Shown here: positions 5,144 to 7,494 of the stretch, piece after piece
How the letters are laid out: each line of letters starts with the position of its first letter
Numbering within the stretch: position 1 is the first letter of the stretch
Origin: UCB3 sp964415605
GTDB lineage: Bacteria; Chloroflexota; Anaerolineae; Epilineales; Epilineaceae
Direction: 5' to 3'
Length of the DNA stretch: 7,494 nt
Assembly (NCBI GenBank): GCA_964415605.1
Contig: CAYQBA010000209.1
Coordinates: 1-7,494, forward strand
Notes under the pieces: generated by a model
Told to the model about the DNA's origin: nothing
Database searches by the model: none
Seen by the model: only the letters and a program-made list of their open reading frames with translations
Position numbers and translations under genes: made by a program

Positions 5144-6454
5144 TCAGCCGATGTCGTCCGGCGCCAGCCGGTGCAGCGACGCGTCGGGGATGTGGAACAC
5201 TACGCCGGCGTCCACCAAGGCGTCGATCTCGTCCGCCGCCAGGGCCAGGACGTCGCGCAGGATCGCCCGCGAGTCCGCGCCGAGCTCCGGCGCCGGCCGG
5301 GGCGCGGGCTCGGGCACGACCCCCGTCCCCTCGACGCCGACCCCCGCGCTCCCCGTCGTCGCGGCCTCCGTGTCCCCCGTGTCCCCCGCCGCGCTGCCCG
5401 CGTGCCCGAGCCGCACCGGCCCGCACGGCTCGCGCCGGCCCTCGCCCGGCGCGTGCTCCACCACCAGCCAGGCCCCGCGCGCCGCCAGCTGCGGGTCCGC
5501 CAGCACCCCGTCGACCCCGACCACCACCTCCGCCGGCAGGTCGTGGGCCCGGAAGAACGCCGCCCACTCCGCGCGCGAACGGCCCGCGAAGAGCGCCGCC
5601 AGCTCGGCCGCCAGCCGTTCGCGCGCCTCGCCCTCCGCGAACTGCATGCGTGCCCAGTCCGGCCGCCCCGTCGCCAGGCAGAACGCGCGCCAGAAGACCG
5701 GCTCGATGATGCCGAGCGCGATGTAGCCCCCGTCGGCCGCCGGGTAGACCGCGTAAAACGGGTAGCGCCCCGCCAGCGGCAACCGGCCCCGCTCTGCCGC
5801 GAAGCCCACCTGGTGCGCCGCCAGAATCGGGCGCATCCAGCCCAGCAGGCTCTCGAGCATGCTGACGTCCAGCACCTGCCCCTCGCCCGTCCGGTCCCGC
5901 GCCACCAGCGCCGCGCAGATGCCGAACGCCGCGTGCGTCGCCGCCGCGAGATCCGCCACCGGCAGCGCCGGGATCGAAGGCGGGCCGCCCGCCGCGCCGC
6001 TGATGTCCAGGAGCCCCCCACGCGCCGCGTAGGTCAGGTCGTGGCCCGCCCGGCGCGCGTCCGGCCCGGTCTGGCCGAACCCCGAGATCGAGCAGTACAC
6101 CAGCCGCGGGTTGACCGCCCGCAGGTCGTCCGGCCCGATGCCCATCTGCGCCGCGCGCCCCGGCCGAAAGCTCTCGACCACCACATCCGCATGCCGCGCC
6201 AGGTCCAGAAACAGCGCCCGGCCGCGCGGCTGGCGCAGGTTCACGCCCAGGCTGCGCTTGTTGCGGTTAAGGCTGAGGAAGAACGGGCTGCGGTGACCCG
6301 CCAGCGGCGGCACCTGCCGGGCCAGGTCGCCGATCCGCGGCTCGACCTTGATGACCTCGGCGCCGAGGTCCGCCAGGAGCAGTGTGGCGTACGGCCCCGG
6401 CAGGAGCGGCGAGAGGTCCAGGACCCGAACGCCGGCCAGGAGACCGGGGCTCAT
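5144..6454 (-). CDS. Family III CoA-transferase, alpha-methylacyl-CoA racemase-like
   Basis: This CaiB/BaiF-fold enzyme acts on acyl-CoA thioesters in the cytoplasm. The N-terminus has the family signature VRVLDLSPLLPGPYATLLLADLGAEVIKVEP (9-39, split motif) and NRNKRSLGVNL (63-73). Three residues match the racemase branch, as recalled from M. tuberculosis MCR (His126, Asp156, Glu241). These are His138 in AGHDLTY, Asp168 exactly 30 residues later in PVADLAAAT, and Glu251 in GIIEPVFW. The conserved Asp139, the nucleophile position of true CoA-transferases, is also present. Racemisation of 2-methyl-branched acyl-CoAs is therefore favoured over CoA transfer, but the substrate is unknown. Residues 351-389 form a Gly/Ala/Thr/Pro-rich linker inserted before the terminal LGADSRAIL segment, making the protein longer than usual (436 aa; racemases run about 360-380). 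The start overlaps the acyltransferase stop as ATGA, so the two are translationally coupled. Confidence 0.88.
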   Translation of the reverse strand: MSPGLLAGVRVLDLSPLLPGPYATLLLADLGAEVIKVEPRIGDLARQVPPLAGHRSPFFLSLNRNKRSLGVNLRQPRGRALFLDLARHADVVVESFRPGRAAQMGIGPDDLRAVNPRLVYCSISGFGQTGPDARRAGHDLTYAARGGLLDISGAAGGPPSIPALPVADLAAATHAAFGICAALVARDRTGEGQVLDVSMLESLLGWMRPILAAHQVGFAAERGRLPLAGRYPFYAVYPAADGGYIALGIIEPVFWRAFCLATGRPDWARMQFAEGEARERLAAELAALFAGRSRAEWAAFFRAHDLPAEVVVGVDGVLADPQLAARGAWLVVEHAPGEGRREPCGPVRLGHAGSAAGDTGDTEAATTGSAGVGVEGTGVVPEPAPRPAPELGADSRAILRDVLALAADEIDALVDAGVVFHIPDASLHRLAPDDIG

Positions 6455-7146
6455 GCCGGCGCCACCAGGGCCGGGTTGGGCAGCCCGGACTCCGCCTCGA
6501 GCTCGGCCAGGAGGTTCAGGGTCCGCCGGCGTACCGCTTCCGCGAGCGCCGCGATCTGCTCGCGCGACGGCCGTGACTCGTTCTCGAAGCGCATCGGCGA
6601 CCCGAAGCGGACCCAGATGTCGCCGCGGCGTGGCAGGCGCGCGCCCTTGGGCATGAGGGCGTGCGTGCCGTGGATGGCGGCCGGGACCACCACCGCCCCG
6701 GTGCGCAGCGCCAGCCAGATGAAGCCCGGGTCGTACGCCCGCAGCGTGCCGTCGGGGCTGCGCGTGCCTTCCGGCGCCAGGCCGATCAGGTGGCCCGCGG
6801 CGAGCACCGCCGTCATCTGGCGCAGCACCGTGGTGTCGCGCTTGTCGCGGTTGGCCGGGATGGCGCCGACCGAGAGCAGCACGCGGCCGAAGAGCGGGAG
6901 GCGCGTCGCCTCGACCTTGCTGACGAAGTAGCCGGGCTGCGCGACGGCATGGCCCATGGCGAACACGTCGAGGTTGCTGACATGGTTGCTGACGACGATC
7001 GTCGCCGTCCCCGGCGCGGGCAGGTGCTCGCGCCCGGACACATGGGTGTGGAAGTAGCCGTCGAACACCCGCCGGAGCACGGCCATGACGCAGGCGTAGG
7101 CGCGTGGATCGATCGGCCGCACGCCGGCGCGTTCGGCTTGGCTCAT
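6451..7146 (-). CDS. plsC: 1-acyl-sn-glycerol-3-phosphate acyltransferase (PlsC family)
   Basis: PlsC-type enzymes transfer an acyl chain to lysophosphatidate, forming phosphatidate at the inner face of the membrane. All four acyltransferase blocks are visible: NHVSNLD (His55 to Asp60, the HX4D catalytic pair), VGAIPANR (93-100), the substrate-binding PEGTRS (125-130) and VVVPAAIHGT (152-161). Residues 14-29 and 48-53 are hydrophobic but there is no clear transmembrane span. The ATG at 7146 gives 231 aa, normal for the family, with AAGGGGAG about 11 bases upstream. A GTG at 7254 would add 36 low-complexity residues and run into the end of the upstream gene, so I rejected it. The gene sits 74 bases after the membrane-protein gene and overlaps the racemase-like gene by four bases. 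The exact acyl acceptor is not readable from sequence, so other lysolipid acyltransferase roles remain possible. Confidence 0.93.
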   Translation of the reverse strand: MSQAERAGVRPIDPRAYACVMAVLRRVFDGYFHTHVSGREHLPAPGTATIVVSNHVSNLDVFAMGHAVAQPGYFVSKVEATRLPLFGRVLLSVGAIPANRDKRDTTVLRQMTAVLAAGHLIGLAPEGTRSPDGTLRAYDPGFIWLALRTGAVVVPAAIHGTHALMPKGARLPRRGDIWVRFGSPMRFENESRPSREQIAALAEAVRRRTLNLLAELEAESGLPNPALVAPA

Positions 7147-7220
7147 GCTGCGGCTTTCTCCCCTTCGACCGAGCGGTGCCGGCGCCCCGTGGGCCGCGGC
7201 GGGGCCGGTCTGGCCCGGGC

Positions 7221-7494
7221 TCAGGCCCGCGGCGCCGCCCGCCGTCGCAGCCACCCCGCGACCGCCGCCAGGCCCAGGGCCTCGACCGCGGTCAGGGCCG
7301 CCAGCACGATGGCCGAATCATACCAGAACACGCCGGGAAACAAGGTGATCAAACCGCTGTCGGCGGCAAACTGCCACGTCCCCGGCGGGAAGAGCACCTC
7401 GTGGAACGTGGTGAAGAGCCACGGCCAGACGGCGGCGATGCCGAGCCCGACCACCACGACGAGCCCCACCGTCGCGCGCGCCCCGCGGGCGACG
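7221..7494 (-). CDS. Integral membrane protein, TIGR01906/DUF1461-like, 5' truncated by window edge
   Basis: Only the C-terminal part (about 91 residues) is in the window. The frame stays open to base 7494, so the GTG at 7469 is internal. Two hydrophobic spans are visible: VGLVVVVGLGIAAVWPWLF, and near the end SAIVLAALTAVEALGLAAVAG followed by an Arg-rich cytoplasmic-type tail. Between them lies the segment FHEVLFPPGTWQFAADSGLITLFPGVFWYDSA (split motif), with the FH..LF..GTW.F and LFP..FW patterns that I recognise from the TIGR01906/DUF1461 family of uncharacterised membrane proteins in Gram-positive and Chloroflexota-type bacteria. No biochemical function is known to me. It precedes the acyltransferase gene by 74 bases on the same strand, so co-transcription is plausible, and an envelope or lipid role is only a guess. 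Confidence 0.7.
   Translation of the reverse strand, partial: VARGARATVGLVVVVGLGIAAVWPWLFTTFHEVLFPPGTWQFAADSGLITLFPGVFWYDSAIVLAALTAVEALGLAAVAGWLRRRAAPRA

Noticed and set aside
4440..5567. Long minus-strand open frame across the intergenic gap
   Set aside because: It overlaps the 3' end of the racemase-like gene out of frame, the product is Gly/Arg/Ala-rich without motifs, and no start signal is evident.
2786..6931. A 1381-codon plus-strand open frame
   Set aside because: It is antisense to urocanase and the racemase-like gene, is Arg/Pro/His-rich, has no domain or ribosome site, and is explained by the absence of stop codons opposite GC-rich genes.
7184..7205. GCCCCG/CGGGGC six-pair stem between the membrane-protein and acyltransferase genes
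   Set aside because: A short stem of this kind is expected by chance at this GC content and no T tract follows, so I did not call a terminator.
7147..7254. Upstream GTG start for the acyltransferase
   Set aside because: The extra 36 residues are low-complexity, overlap the preceding gene's end and precede the normal family start.

Overview
The window is very GC-rich chromosomal DNA (about 70% or more by eye), with strong G/C preference at third codon positions, GTG/TTG starts and tight overlapping genes. A menaquinone-type MenC, a DUF433/DUF5615 module, a urocanase and a TIGR01906-type membrane protein together suggest a Chloroflexota-like bacterium. That placement is an inference from gene content and style; there is no marker gene here.

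Layout. Plus strand, 2-1963: the 3' part of an o-succinylbenzoate synthase gene (menC) with a large low-complexity insertion. It is followed by a short reading frame that looks like the tail of a larger lost gene (941-1198). Next comes a less GC-rich leader with repeated promoter/operator-like motifs (1203-1306), and then a two-gene DUF433/DUF5615 toxin-antitoxin-like pair with an ATGA overlap. The 140-base convergent gap 1964-2103 holds nothing I can support. Minus strand, 4366 back to 2104: urocanase (hutU), then a dihydrofolate reductase/RibD-C family protein 13 bases downstream with its own strong Shine-Dalgarno, evidently one transcript. Bases 4367-5143 contain no convincing gene but are rich in structure: a minus-strand extended -10 promoter for hutU, small palindromes, and several strong hairpins, two of them large. 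Minus strand, 7494 back to 5144: a partial TIGR01906/DUF1461 membrane protein, a PlsC-type 1-acyl-glycerol-phosphate acyltransferase, and a family III CoA-transferase that carries the catalytic residue set of alpha-methylacyl-CoA racemase. The last two overlap by ATGA.

How they may work together: the acyltransferase, racemase-like enzyme and membrane protein form a lipid/acyl-CoA operon. The urocanase pair is a separate histidine-degradation transcript without other hut genes in view. The menC side is a housekeeping gene adjoining a small accessory patch (gene remnant plus TA-like pair). I did not find a convincing novel multi-gene system. The best unexplained signals are the hairpin cluster at 4646-4810, the repeat-bearing leader of the TA-like pair, and the low-complexity insertions in two enzymes.
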